Below, in pieces: positions 51,401 to 64,000 of a stretch of DNA of 64,000 nucleotides. Below the pieces are notes generated by a model that saw nothing but the letters and a program-made list of their open reading frames with translations, made no database searches and was not told where the DNA came from. Position numbers and translations under genes: made by a program. Location: NCBI GenBank assembly GCA_013365325.1, contig JABVXV010000038.1, positions 62,001-126,000 on the forward strand. Direction: 5' to 3'. Each line of letters opens with the position of its first letter. Position 1 is the first letter of the stretch. Source of the stretch: Dipetalonema caudispina (Eukaryota; Nematoda; Chromadorea; Rhabditida; Onchocercidae).

Positions 51401-54400
51401 ACGAAACAAAACTTTTGACTTTGATATAAAGATTACCATAAATTTGTAAATGAATTTACTAATTTTAGAGAGCAGCGAGAATTTGATGTAAATATTTTCT
51501 TTGTAACAGCAATCTGATAAAATTAATATTACGTATGTATCTTCCTGTTAAAATACCTTTTTTATTACCTATGCTAAACTTCCGCTATAAAAATGAACGA
51601 TTATTTGAAACATGTGATATTTATGCTTATTTAGATGTACGATGTTTACCTGTAATGTTCACGTGGTAACCTTCCAATGACATCTTTAAATCGATTGGCT
51701 TGCTCATCATCAGTTGTTTCGTATGCACCCTATGATATCAAATTGATATTAGCTAGAATTAATGAACAGTCTTTATTAAAATTAACTTTTAAGAATTTTC
51801 GTAAATTATGCAAATTTGTTATGAAAGTAAAAATGTCCTACTATATTTTATAACTGCTTTCTATTCTATCAAATTTAACTTACTATAAATTCCGGATAAA
51901 GTTCGAATGTAAACAATGGATTTGGCAACTGACGAAAGTACTGCTTCAAAAGCGATGAAACTGAATGAATGTCCTTTAAAATTGCTTCATCACGCAAATC
52001 TGGCAAATGTCCTGAATCGAAGCCGTTCCTAAAACCATGGCAGATTCGATAATAATTGAACTTTTGCTTGAAATGAAACTGATCGGAAGCACTAAGCGCT
52101 ACCTTTAGTAAGTTTGTAAGACGGAAGAAACAAAAAGGTTTGAAATTGAAAAATTACAAGTAAACTAAAAATCGAAACATCAAAAGATGAAAATTCAAAC
52201 CTGAGCTTTTGTATATTTGACTGTATGCCACATTGGCGGTAAACGCCAGTAACAATACCATGCATTTCGATCACTTCCACACATTTTTTCAATATTAATG
52301 GCACTATAAAAATGAAATCCAATAATCATTTAACTCACATAAATTAACAAATTATGCGGTTATTAGTTAAAGTTGATCGTTTAACATTGTTGTAAAGTCG
52401 TTTAAAATTGACGTATAATGTCGCTTAGAATTAACGTGTAACATTAACAACACATATTTGGATATAAAATTTGTTGTGAGCTATCCCTAACTATACTCAA
52501 GTATACGCATATCAGCAACAATTTATCAGATTAAACTAGCCACTGATAATCAAATAAGCTGACAGTTCAAAATGGAAATAGTTAAAGAACTGGTTGCTTT
52601 AACTAGAAGAAGATCATGACTGTTGATCGGTCAGCAATAAATATAGTGCACCATCTAGAGAGTTCAGATAGACTAAATTGAAAATTTAAAATGTATAAAC
52701 CAACCATCTTCACCGGTTTTTTGTAGATATTCAACAAGATCTGTTCCAAAGACGAGCGGAGTTTGTCGTTCCGCATGTCTTCGTAACAGTGTTCGTACTA
52801 AGGAACGATCCCGTCGTGGTGGATGCCATCCTGTTGATTTTTTGGACGCTGGTGTCAAGTTTGTGGTTGGTTTCAAGAAAGTGTGACCATTGACACCTGT
52901 GGCAACTGCGTCTTTTTTTGCGGAAAGTAGCTGTTGATCAGCTAGCGGTCCTGCTTTATCGTCGAATATCTTGACGCAATCACTCGGAAATAATCCGACC
53001 TAAAATATTCTAAACGTAGCGTAAGTGATTAAACACATTGTTCGATATTCGTACACTTACGTGTGTCTTACGGTACCACTCAGATGGACTCTTTCATTCG
53101 CACACTTCAGTTAAAACGAATTCGTATATCAATTCTGCTACGAAAAATTTTCCCGAGACTTCGCAAAAATATTTTCGGGTATGTCTTATTCCTTTACGGT
53201 ATAACCAATAGAAAAGCAGCAATTTGTCCTGGAATGTTTATTTCAGAAGAAGAAAGTGTCAATTAAAGGGAAAATATAACTAAAGCTGCTGAAAACTCTT
53301 ATTGTTATGTGGAAAAGACTTTAGCAATTTGGTGAAGACTTTCATTATATTTCATGTTTCCATAAGTTTATTACTTGCCAATTACTCAAGTAATTTAATT
53401 TCTTCCAAATTTACAACTTTACCAACAATCTTTGGAAAGATATATGCTAAAGTTTTGAAGTTACATATTCTCATAATTCCTTTAAAATACCTCGAATTTC
53501 CTGCCGAGAATAATTTTGCCGTTTTCGTTTTTGGCAATTGTTAGTTTAGCTTTCCACCACGATTTATCGTTGTTACTGAAGGGTGTCACTTTTTCGATGA
53601 TGGACACTATATCGCCAACCTAAAAATTTAAAAAATCTTCAAAATACACTGCTCCATTCATTTTACCTCGCTTATATAGCAAATTTATGTGCATTACATA
53701 AAAAAGGAATACAAAACGAATGGTTTTTTTTTTTTTTTTTTTGGACAAATTTTTATGAAAGTTTCAGATGAAGTATGATTTCCGAAAGTATGAAAAAAAA
53801 AAAAAGTTAGTTGAAATATTTAAAAATTCAACGAAATTTTTGGGAATGCAATATGGTATTTATAAGATAACAACATTCAATAAACTTATGGGAAAGATGA
53901 TTTTTGAAAGATACGTAACAAATGTGAAATAAGTAAACGAATCGCAAATAATAAGTAATGGATGTTACCGTTGTAAATGCACAAAAATGAAGTAAAAATT
54001 TGAGGAATTCATCATAATATAAATAAATACAATTAAAAAGTTTATTTGGGTAAAATGTATGAATGTAAGACAGGTTGAGATAGGTACTATTATTGTGTGG
54101 AAGAAATGACTAAAACAAAAGTGCAAGTTGAATGGTATGAGGAAATAACAGGAAAGTTATTCATTCATTTACGACTTACAGCACTTCAACTTGCAATCAA
54201 CAAAATGAGCTGCGCATAATGATCGTACGTCTGGATTCAGATCATTTCCGGCTATCCTAAATATGCACATTTTTTTCCAGATTCTTAATTGCTAAACTAA
54301 TGTAACTCGAATTATCTCACTCTGATTCATTTAATCCACATCTAACCGATTTGGGCAAAAATGGAAAGGAGTGAGATACTGCTTGAAATGAGGTAACGAT

Positions 54401-57400
54401 ACAGTTAAAAAGCTGTGCAAATATTTACACATTTTATTGAATAGGTAAATCCGTTAATGGACTGAACGTCATTTTCGAGAGCTTTGGTAATAGTAAGTGT
54501 TTCGCAGGAAATCAACATAACAGCAACATTTCGGATATGATCTTACTATCATTTACTAACAAATGTATCGTACTGAATAATGATTAGATATTGGGTTGAA
54601 TGATTTCGAATATATGTTTAGAATATTTGTAGATATTTATTTCATTGTTTGGAAAATGCTCCAATAGCCTGTAAGAGAGAAAAGTCGAGAACGGTACCGG
54701 CAATCACATGATGCAAGATTGCAAACGATTTCAATGATGATAAGCGATACAACTCGGACATTTTTACGTGTTACGACGAGTTGCGGTGAGATCATTTAGG
54801 TCATCATGATAGGGAAGATGTATTCAACAACAGTAATCAATCATCAATTCTGCAAAAGTAGGAACAAATTGCAAAAATATCAAAGGTCGGGAAGACATTA
54901 ACTGAGGTATTTTATTCAAAAAAGTTAAAAAAATTAAAGTGAGGAAATTTATGAGCGATAGAAATCATTACCCAGGGCATTGAAAATCGATTATTTTTGT
55001 TCGCAAGGATAATTTCTTTCCATAAAACAAGTTCCAGAATGAATAAAAACCAAAAAATATCACTAAAGAACGTTGCTATCAAATCTATCCTGACCATCAG
55101 TTGCATTTGATGGCTCCTTCATTAGATCACTTTACAGGATAACTAGAAGGTAACAACTGTTGATCCCATCAATATTTACAATGATCAATATGGAGCATTC
55201 TCAGTAAAGATAGCATTCTTTTCACTTTTTATTTTATTTTATTTTTTTTTTTTCCTTCTTTTCTATTTATCTTTTGAAAATGGAAATTAAAATCGATTGA
55301 AATGAAATAAATAGATTTGCTGTGGGAAGTTGAAGAATATGATAAAAGCTAAATTATACATTGGTTAATTTGTTCAATTTTAACAAATTAACAAAATTTG
55401 ATAATTACATTAGTTACATAGAATTGTATGTTCATTAAAATGGACAGGTAACTCTAATGCTGAACAGTGAATTCTGATCTTGTTCTATTATTCGTATTAT
55501 TATGAAAATGATAATGCTAAAAATTAATAAGAAGTAAATACACTCACAATCAGGTAATGTTTCAACTTGATAGATTATTTTGATCTAATCACTCACTCCA
55601 GGATATCATTACTCCGATAGAATAATGTTCGAGAAAAACAAGCACAAAAAGTTAGTTTTTTTCAATAAATTTCATCAGTAATGCAAAACATAACATAAAA
55701 ACAAAATGAAATTAATAATACAAAAAAAAAAAATATATATATATATATATATTTATGGTAGGAAGTGTCAAGTTTTATTATTTTCTTCAAGTTTTGTGTA
55801 AAAATAAAAAGATTTTCAGTATAATAAACATCAAATACTGGAGAGGAAAAAGAGAAATTGAAGATCAATGAAAGAGGTAAAGAAAAAAAAAAATTTTTAA
55901 ATATTGACACAAAAATAAAAATCAAAAGATGGTGTACAATTTCGCATTATAATAATAATCATCAATCTAATACTATCAAAAAAAAAAAAAAAAAAAAAAC
56001 ATGAAACGTAGAAACTAGAATTCAAAAAATTCAACAAATCGATTAAGAGGTATCATCTGTTATATCGATTGTTGAATTTAATTCATTTCTATGAAAATTT
56101 CACTGTCATACTAGGTTGGTGCAATAGTTTTATTTTTTAAGGATTGAACTTTGGATTACTACTAAACTTACTGTTATTTTGCATAAAGAAACAAAAAATT
56201 TTAAACAACAACAACAGCAACAACAACAACAAAAAAAAAGAAAAGAAAAGAAAAAACAAAATAATTCATTTAATATTTAATACAATTTCGATATATGGAT
56301 ATGAAATTATTAAAATCATCTAGGATATGATAAATTCAAATGATTACTTTTTCAATTTTTAAACCTCAAAAATTTTCCATCAATTTATTTTCGTAGGGAA
56401 AAAAAAAAAAAAAAAAAAAAAAAAAGAAGGAAGAAGGAGAAGAAAAAGAAACACCTTACTCATGCAAACAGAAATTCTCTCAGAAATTTGTAGGAAGAGA
56501 AAATTGTCAGATGAAGAAATCAACTGAGCATCAATTGCGGGAAAATATGAGAGGGTGTGAATTGTTAGCGGACAAGGATACAGGTAAAAGGATAGGAGAA
56601 GGAATGGAAAGGAAATGAAATGAAATGAAATAAAATGAAGGGGAGAGGATAGATGGAGGACCAAATATATTCATTCATCTATTGAATTTGAAGAGAACTA
56701 TCCTTCCCTCAATAATAACCTTGAAATGATATAGAGAACTGTATTTCGTGATTATTTATTCATGCTTTTATAAAGAATTTGAATTGACGTATCCATACGT
56801 ATCCATTATATAATTATATATGATTTGAAATCTTTTAGAAAATTTATGTAAATTTGAAATTTTACAATTTTCAACTGAATCACTTTACAATATCATTTCG
56901 CATCCCCATTTTTATTCCTCTCCCTATGATTGAGTTGATATGTTATTCTATTTCACTCATATTTGAGTTTACAAATTGTTGCATTTTAGCATATAACAGA
57001 AATCAAAGTAACATTTGAAAAGTTTAAAAAGTGAAAAAAGAAAATTAAAATAATTCAATCTTTTATGTTAAAATCAGTGTGTTAAAATCAGGAAGAAAAC
57101 CTATAAATTTAATTTCTTCCTTTTTTTTTTTTTTTTGTGATTACAAAGATTCTTACAAAATTTTCAAGTAAATGACAACCAATCAACAAAAATTGACAAA
57201 AATTTACAACTTGAAAATAAGATTGGTGACATTCTTTGTTATTTTTTACCTTTTGACCTAGTGATTCGCTCAAGAATGATCACTTATTTTTGTCAGCAAT
57301 ACTAAAAGTTCATGATGGTTTCATATTATTCCTGAATTTAATAGCAATGGTTCGAGATCATCTTGAGATTCCATTGTTATTCGGAGCAGTATAGGTATTA

Positions 57401-59945
57401 AATTTCTGCTTTTTCTTTCTTACATTAATGAATTGCTCCATTAGATAATAAACTAAAATAAAACATACCCGTAATGAAATTTGATCACATGTTTCTGCTT
57501 TGAAATCTTTGGTAACAATTGCGCTAGCTATAGCTGGTGTATTTATTGGAGTTTCTTCAGCTGCCAGAAAACGATTTCCATGACTATCAATCTGAAATCG
57601 AAATTGAAAAGATGCTGTAAACTTTGGGAAATAATTGAAAATTTTCAAATATATTATTGATTTAGCCAAAAAAATTGTTGAAATTTAAATTAGAGTATTA
57701 AAAATAAAACATATTGAACAAAAGAATTGCAAAATTACACTAGGAAAGAAGGAAAAATCTATGTAAACAGAATGAATTTTTTTTTTCTCCCTCCTACATC
57801 TTTCTTATCTGAATATGCTATTATCTAATTTTATGGTATTTTACAAATATGAATGGAAAAAGATATTAATTAATTAATCATTATGCATAATAATTACTTT
57901 GATAGGAAAAAAAAAAAAAAAAAAAAAAAAGAAAGAGATTAAACAAACTTCTAAGAATTTCAAAACGGAATAACAACGCATTAAATTGCCAGTAATATGT
58001 GACAGTCGTTGCAGATAGATAAGAATATGCCCTTGCACACTTTCCGGATCACTTTGTTTTAATTGCAATGCTAATTCCTTTAAATGACTCTGTGAACGAC
58101 CAAATACACAACGATGTAATTGCTGATCGAATTCACATAATTGATCAATGCTACGATTAATACACCTGAAATGCTTACACATTTAATTCCTGTTTTATTT
58201 CCTTTGTAAATTTGAAAATGATGAGTAATTTAATTTCATTTCAAATTGTTAATTTTATTTCTTGTAACAAAATTGAAATTAATAACAATAGAGAAATTCA
58301 AAATTGGTCGAGAAAAGATAGCTGAAGAGAGAGAGAGAGAGAGAGAGAGAGGAGAAGTAAGAATAGCTAAGCTGATTATGTTGTTCTCAAGAAAAATAAG
58401 CTAGAAGTGACAAGGTAAAGAAGGATAAGAATTATGGTAACTATTGCCAAAAGATATTGAAATATTTCATAGTTATGAAAATTTAATTATTATAAAAGAA
58501 TGAAAAAACTGAAGAATAAAACAATTTTAATTGAATAATTTATGGTAAAGAGGAATATTTTATACTATTTGGAGAAGAAAAAGTTATATTTTATACATTT
58601 TGTAGCTTAATAAATACAATAAAAAAAAAAAAAAAGTTGCAAAAAATCTTTCCAAAAAAAAAAAAAAAAAAATTGAAACCATTTTTGGCCAGCACTTTCG
58701 ATTTGCAATAGAAGTTGTTCGTTAGGTGATGAAGCATTAGGTTCATAAGCGATCAATGCAACACCAATTGGTCCTAATTCAACTTTCTCATAATGAAAAT
58801 GATCTTGATCGATTAATTTTTTGATGCTGAAACGAATAATTCAAATCTTTTTTAAATATTTAATTGAGAAAAATAAATAAATAAACAAACAATCAGTGGA
58901 ATTGCCCTTTTAATATAATTTAACTCCTCTTCCTCTCTTTAATCCTCTTTCCCATGGAAAATTTTGTGGAGTGAAGCTGGAAAGTTTACTAAATGTTAGA
59001 AAAAATAGGAATTAAAAAAAAAAAAAAGCTTTGTGGGACAAATGAATTTTGAATGAAAAAGGAAATTTGGAAATAGTAGACATATTTTGATATTAAACAA
59101 ACAATCACATATACAAAAACAATGGGGAAGTCAATCCACGCAATAATACGTGATGGGAAGCCAATCGATTTCACGCAATAATACGTGATAACTTTATGAT
59201 GTAAAAGTATGTTAAAGCTTATATGAACATGAGAATTATTTGTCCAAGTATAACTTACAATTGTTTAATGTTCAGTCTATCTAATCTCTAATGATAATAT
59301 TTACTAACGAATAGTAGAGTAAAAGATGATGTAAAAATAAAATTTTTTTCTTTTGAATAAAATTTTAATGAGTTAAACAAATGCACGTATGGTTTATTTT
59401 TAAAAAATTAATGCATTCCATCTTTCAATAATATTGGAAAAAAAGAAAAATTTCGCACTCAAAGATTTTCAAAAATTGAATTACAGAAATCAATTTTAAG
59501 TATAATTCATTATTACTATTTGAATAGTATCTTTTATGTAAGATTTATTTCAAGAAATTTTAATCAAGCTAAGCTATCATCAATAGTGTAATCGAGTAAT
59601 AATTTACACCAAATATCCATCCTCATAAGTTTGGCTTTTTCAGTCTCATTTAAAAAAAAAACCCATTAGATGTCAAATGTCATGTGCAGTTATGCTAAAC
59701 GTTTAAACACTATTTCATGACATATATTCCATTTGCTTGCATGAATTTACATCATTAATTAATACATACCTTGACGATCGGTTTGTTATCATTGGATTAT
59801 TATTTTTAGGTGATGGACAACGGTTGCTATCGTTGTTTCGACCAACAAGTGGTGATATATGTCCGAATATACTGTTTCTTCCATCACTTGATATGGTTGT
59901 TGCTATTTTTTTTTCTGGTGTTGTAACTTTTTCAACCATTTCATG
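48436..59945 (-). CDS. PX-SH3-RhoGAP protein (ARHGAP32/33-like)
   Basis: GTPase-activating protein for Rho-family GTPases. Seventeen exons in transcript order: 59770-59945, 58680-58826, 57949-58165, 57469-57591, 53491-53619, 52705-52999, 52201-52303, 51884-52028, 51650-51729, 51251-51358, 50976-51124, 50446-50587, 50050-50202, 49680-49935, 49243-49346, 48786-49132, 48436-48545. Phases agree throughout and give about 925 residues from ATG 59939. The PX-like domain (about residues 60-190) contains DHFHYEKVELGPIGVAL and LHRCVFGRSQSHL. The SH3 (about 205-275) contains DQISLRVGDIVSIIEK, SWWKAKL and VGLFPSDCVKIF. The RhoGAP domain (about 335-530) has the arginine finger in GVYRQCG (near 383), DIHSVSSLLKQYFRQLPNPL and NLAIVWAPNLF. 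The tail is Ser-rich, including an eight-serine run. The first exon may be trans-spliced at the TTGCAG before 59945, or more 5' exons may exist. The 49.1 to 48.5 kb junction uses donor GTTTGC at 48785. Confidence 0.92.
53620..57468 (-). other. Long low-complexity intron within the RhoGAP SH3 domain
   Basis: A 3.85 kb intron splits the SH3 coding sequence after the Ser-Leu-Arg codons, while most introns of this gene are 100-600 nt. It contains a (CAA)n tract near 56205-56232, a TA run at 55733-55751 and many A/T runs. No nested gene seen on either strand. Confidence 0.65.
56205..56232. repeat. (CAA)n microsatellite
   Basis: About nine CAA/CAG units inside the long RhoGAP intron, followed by an A-rich stretch. 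Confidence 0.85.
58326..58351. repeat. (GA)n microsatellite
   Basis: About 12 GA units in the RhoGAP intron between the exons at 57949-58165 and 58680-58826. Confidence 0.9.
59137..59189. repeat. Tandem 35-nt repeat with a hairpin core
   Basis: The 18-mer CACGCAATAATACGTGAT occurs twice (59137-59154 and 59172-59189), 35 nt apart. Each copy contains an inverted CACG...CGTG arm. It lies in a RhoGAP intron. Confidence 0.85.
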
Positions 59946-60694
59946 CTGCAATTTAAAAAAAAAAAAATTTACATTAGTAATTAGTCCAGTACCAATAAGT
60001 AATGGTACTTTTTTTCTCTATGGCGTAATACATATCCGTAAAAAGTTAATACTATTTATCACATTCATTAATTTATTCATTCATTTCTTCTTTTTGTCTT
60101 CATTGCTTGGATATTTATTACGGATAGAAATGAATGAATCTTTACTCTTTTTACCATTAATAAGTTTCTTCAATTTTAACTAATCCAATTACCACAAAAT
60201 TAGCATATCTTCAATAAAGGATGACCATTTATGGAAGAAATTTAGGAAGATGAAGAGAAAGTAAGTAAAATATTTATTATTGAAAGATAAATAGGACGAT
60301 ATTAAGCTATGTTCCCCGCATTTGCAATTATGTTACAAATGATGAACATACTTAATTGAATAATTAGATACATCTATTAATCCTAATATTAAAATTATCA
60401 ATTACACTGATAAAAGATTCTCAAACTTTTATGAGCTTTCATTACCATTAATTGTAAATAAATGAGCAAACGATATTACACACATTGTAAATGCATCAGT
60501 TGAATAACTGATAAAAATTTTAAAAAATGTGTTATCTACATACTATTAGAAATATATGATAAACACTTAAATAATCTGAGAAAGAAGTGAAAAAAAAAAA
60601 AAACAATAAAATAATGGAAGTTTGCCGGATGAATGATGGTAATATGAGGCATAAGGAAAAAGTCCTTGAAATACAGGTAACAACAGTTACCAAC

Positions 60695-60707
60695 AAAAAA
60701 AAAAAAA

Positions 60708-60769
<62 letters not shown>
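60695..60769. repeat. Poly-A tract, 60 uninterrupted A
   Basis: Fourteen A, one T, then sixty A. This is the longest homopolymer in the window. Confidence 0.9.
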
Positions 60770-60771
<2 letters not shown>

Positions 60772-62894
60772 ATGTTGTTGAAAGAGACCAACAAGACGAA
60801 TATTTCTGAAGGACATCCTCGCTACTATCAAAATGTCCTCCTCTTCAGCTCTTTGACCTTCATTTATTTTTAAATGCATTGATAGGAGGGCCTATATAAG
60901 AATATACCTCACATTTATACCGTTCATCACTAATCCTTTAAACATTCAAAATATATATGTTATGTTAAACAAAAAAAAAAAAAAAGTATCATCAGAATTC
61001 TAAATTAAGAAATGAAGTTATTCAAAATAAGAATGTAAATATTAAAATTGATAATAAAATTAGTAATTATCCTATCATATTTATTACTGTATAATAAAAA
61101 TGAACGATTATGTAAACAAAATTCTACGTCATGATAGTCTTTTTTCTTTTTTTTTTTTTAAAAAACTAATATAAGAATAAGTCAATGGAGTAGTTTTGTT
61201 ATTTGCACAGGTACATATGTATCCATCCTTAAATTGATATCACAAATGATAGTTTCAGCCTCTTAAGTTACATTTATAATTGCAATTAATTAATAGTAAA
61301 AAGTAAAGGCTGTATTGTTTTCTCTCATATTTTCAACATCTATTATTGTAGCAACAAAACATAAATAAATTTTGGAAAATTTTTCCGTCCTAATTTTAAC
61401 TTTTATTAAATGAAAGAAATACACTATGAAGGGATAAAAATGTATTATTAAAAGTTGCTAATTAAATTTCAAATTTCATTTTGTGCTAAATGTTACATTT
61501 GAAGTTTATTGTTAAAATTAAAGCAGTAAGAATGGTGATATTGTATGCAATATGAAATTAAATAACAATGATAAAAACTTAAAATGTCTTTGCAATAGGT
61601 CATTTCAATTTCAACTTTGAATCTTACATTTTAATCCTGAAATATCAAATGAAAGTGCAGAATTGAAGCACAAGGGGAAGAAAGGAAGAAAAAAAAAATG
61701 TTGAACAAAATGAATGTTAAATTGAATGCAACGAAAGGAAATTTAATCCATTTTTAAAAATATAATAGTGCATATTTCAAAAGCATCCACTCTTTTCCAG
61801 TAAATGATGCAAATTCATGACTTTTTTTTTCCTCTCCCCCAAAAATAATTCCCATTTTCTGGATTAAAATATGCTCATTCGACCAAATTCGCTCATTTTA
61901 ACTCAATTTATTCTAAGAAATTATGATTTAAATGGAATCAGATTTTATGATTCCTTGGAATTTCGAACATTCATCCATCATTTTTCTCCTACATCGTAAC
62001 AACAGTTATCACTTAACATATTGAGAAATTTGTGAACTGTTACATTCATTTTTGATCATTCTATTATTGAACTGATTAAAAATATTTTTTATTTCATTGT
62101 TTAACTGCAAAAAAGAAGAAAAAAAGTGGAAAGTGAAAAGTTTCGATTCAATCATAAGATATTTTAAACTTAATACTTTAAGAAATGCTAAATCGTAATG
62201 AATTAGTAAATAATCATTGGAGATTAAGGAAATCCGCTAAAGATACCATTGGATGATTTATTTAATGCTTAAACAATTTAAAAGAAAAAAAAAAAAAAAA
62301 ACAAAACAGACTGATCTATTGTATTAATTGCTGGATGGCATACAAATTAATGGTTTAATAATTTCATAATAAAAAATTAGATAGATAATTGAATAAGTTA
62401 TAGGTAGATAAGTGTAAATATCGTAGATAAACAGTAAATTTAATAAAAATTTTACACAATTATTGCATTTGAAAGATGAATGTGAATTCTATTCTATCAT
62501 TTTGATGATTATTATAACAATTTGACTATTTAAATCATCCAATAGATAACTGATACAACCTTCAAGGATATGTTTAGCATTAAAATGATTGATATGAGAT
62601 CGTACGAAAGCGAATATTTCAATTATTACAATTCGATCTAACTAGTTAATGATTCTTCCAAAAATTGTTCAATAAAATTTATGCACATGTTAAGTATCAA
62701 AAGAATTAATTTAACTAAAAACCGATTATAATTTCTGTATTTTTTTTTTTTAGAAAAAGTAAACTAGTAGAAGTGAGCTTAAATTAAATAAATAATTGAT
62801 TAAAATTGATGAATAATTTCACGTATATATATATATATATATAATATTATTACATCTTTCTAAAACAGAGGAATGTAAAAGTAACGGAAAATGG

Positions 62895-62938
62895 AAGAGA
62901 GAGAGAGAGAGGGAGAGGGAAAGAGAGAGAGAGAGAGC
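62895..62938. repeat. (GA)n purine tract
   Basis: Interrupted GA/GGA run of about 44 nt, followed directly by a pyrimidine-rich CTTCCCTCCCTC stretch that could pair with it partly. Confidence 0.85.
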
Positions 62939-63250
62939 TTCCCTCCCTCTTTTCACCTTTAAATTTCCTCTTCACCTCAATGATAGTAAAAATCAATTCG
63001 GTTGTATACACATTGTGTAGCTTCTTCTTTGATACATAAAGATTTCACTTGATGACTCAAAATTTCTTAAGTTTAGTTTGATTTTTGCTCTAACAACAAT
63101 TGCTTTCAGTCTATAGCATCTCTTATTGGAACACTCGAAATTACTTATCAATTTTTTTAAAAATACAAAAAAAAAAGAAAAAAAAAAAAAAAAAGAAAAA
63201 AAGAAATGGAAATCGAAAAATGATTTCTTTTTTTTTTTTTTTTTTTTTAT

Positions 63251-63284
<34 letters not shown>

Positions 63285-64000
63285 AAAACAACCACTTATT
63301 TTTATTTAATTTGTTAATTCTTTTTTTTTTATTTTTAAATTTGAAATTTTTTTTTTTAAACTTAAATTCGAATTTATCGTAATTATAATTTTTCTGCACT
63401 GCATAATTTCCTACACTGATTGTACATCGCCAAAATACTCAAAAATACAAATAATGTAGTGGAAATCAGAATGATTTTCTTTTTGTGAGACACTCATTAA
63501 TTAGGGTAATTAATTGTGATGTAGCTTGAAGTATTCAATAAAGAACTTTCGAATTTTCATCGTTCCAGGTCTCTTATCATTTTCATTGTACGGTAACTGA
63601 GTCCTTCTGAAATATTTTTAATTAGTTTACAATTATTACGTGCAATCCTTTTTCTTTCCTTTTTTTTTTTTTTTTTTTTTTTTTTTCGAAGTTTCATAGT
63701 TCAATGTACTTTTCACATGTGTGCAAATGTAGCTAAAAATAATTACTTCCTTGGAATATAATTTAATTACCTTCTATTACGAACTATCTTTTTTATTGAA
63801 ATTTAAAGTGGGAAAAAAAGAGAAAAGTAAAAACAATTATTGTGATACGTGAAAATTGTTACGGAAGTGTGACAAATGAAGAAATGAGATAAAAGGAGTG
63901 AAAATACGCATATCACGTTTTCGTGTTATTTTCTTAGGATATCACGCGTCTACGTCATAAGCAATGTCTATTTTTGCAATAATTTTAAACGACAAATGTA

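Larger units (their letters stand above)
59946..64000. other. Upstream low-complexity region, no supported gene
   Basis: About 4 kb upstream of the first recognised RhoGAP exon. The open frame 59961-60183 (+) overlaps the antisense of the RhoGAP start and shows no domain. There is an A-run of 60 nt (60710-60769), a (TA)n at 62824-62842, a (GA)n block at 62895-62938 and an extreme A/T block at 63168-63282. The promoter, and possibly noncoding 5' exons, of the RhoGAP gene should lie here. Confidence 0.5.

Noticed and set aside
60532..60879. Long open frame rich in Phe and Lys
   Set aside because: It is translation of the 60-nt homopolymer and neighbouring low-complexity DNA.

Overview
The window looks like a piece of nuclear genome from a parasitic nematode, most likely a filarial or other spirurid worm. 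The DNA is AT-rich and full of poly-A/poly-T tracts. Genes are split into many short exons with small introns. Splice acceptors often read TTTCAG or TTTTAG, and several gene starts sit just behind an unpaired acceptor, as expected for spliced-leader trans-splicing. All protein calls rest on translating exons by eye and joining them at splice sites whose reading phases agree. No database search was run.

Left third (1-21.4 kb), gene-dense. The 3' part of a WAPL cohesin-release factor gene (1-4939, +). Heparan sulfate N-deacetylase/N-sulfotransferase (6841-11403, -, 13 exons, 859 aa). A TMEM185-like membrane protein (12501-14593, +). A tight same-strand pair follows: a DPH4/DNAJC24 diphthamide co-chaperone (15459-16311) and a RABL3-like small GTPase (16287-17933), whose coding sequences overlap by 25 nt. 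Next is a membrane-anchored beta-lactamase-fold serine hydrolase (18482-21345, -, 432 aa).

Middle (23.8-40.2 kb, -). One large ABCC/MRP transporter gene with TMD0-TMD1-NBD1-TMD2-NBD2 layout, 34 coding exons per mRNA and about 1595 aa. It carries three interchangeable 156-nt versions of one exon in the second membrane domain, plus a possible decayed fourth. This is the most interesting coding feature of the window.

Right third. About 8.3 kb of gene-free, microsatellite-rich DNA (40.2-48.4 kb). Then a PX-SH3-RhoGAP protein of the ARHGAP32/33 type (48436-59945, -, about 925 aa) with one very long low-complexity intron. Finally about 4 kb of upstream low-complexity sequence.

The genes do not form a single pathway. 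They are housekeeping and cell-surface functions: cohesin control, heparan sulfate modification, translation factor modification, small-GTPase signalling and export of conjugates. I found no CRISPR array, transposase, rRNA or tRNA and no clear viral remnant. No wholly new system is evident. The standout items are the MRP exon cassette, the overlapping DPH4/RABL3 pair with an acceptor inside the upstream reading frame, and a near-identical copy of part of a DPH4 exon inside the preceding intron.
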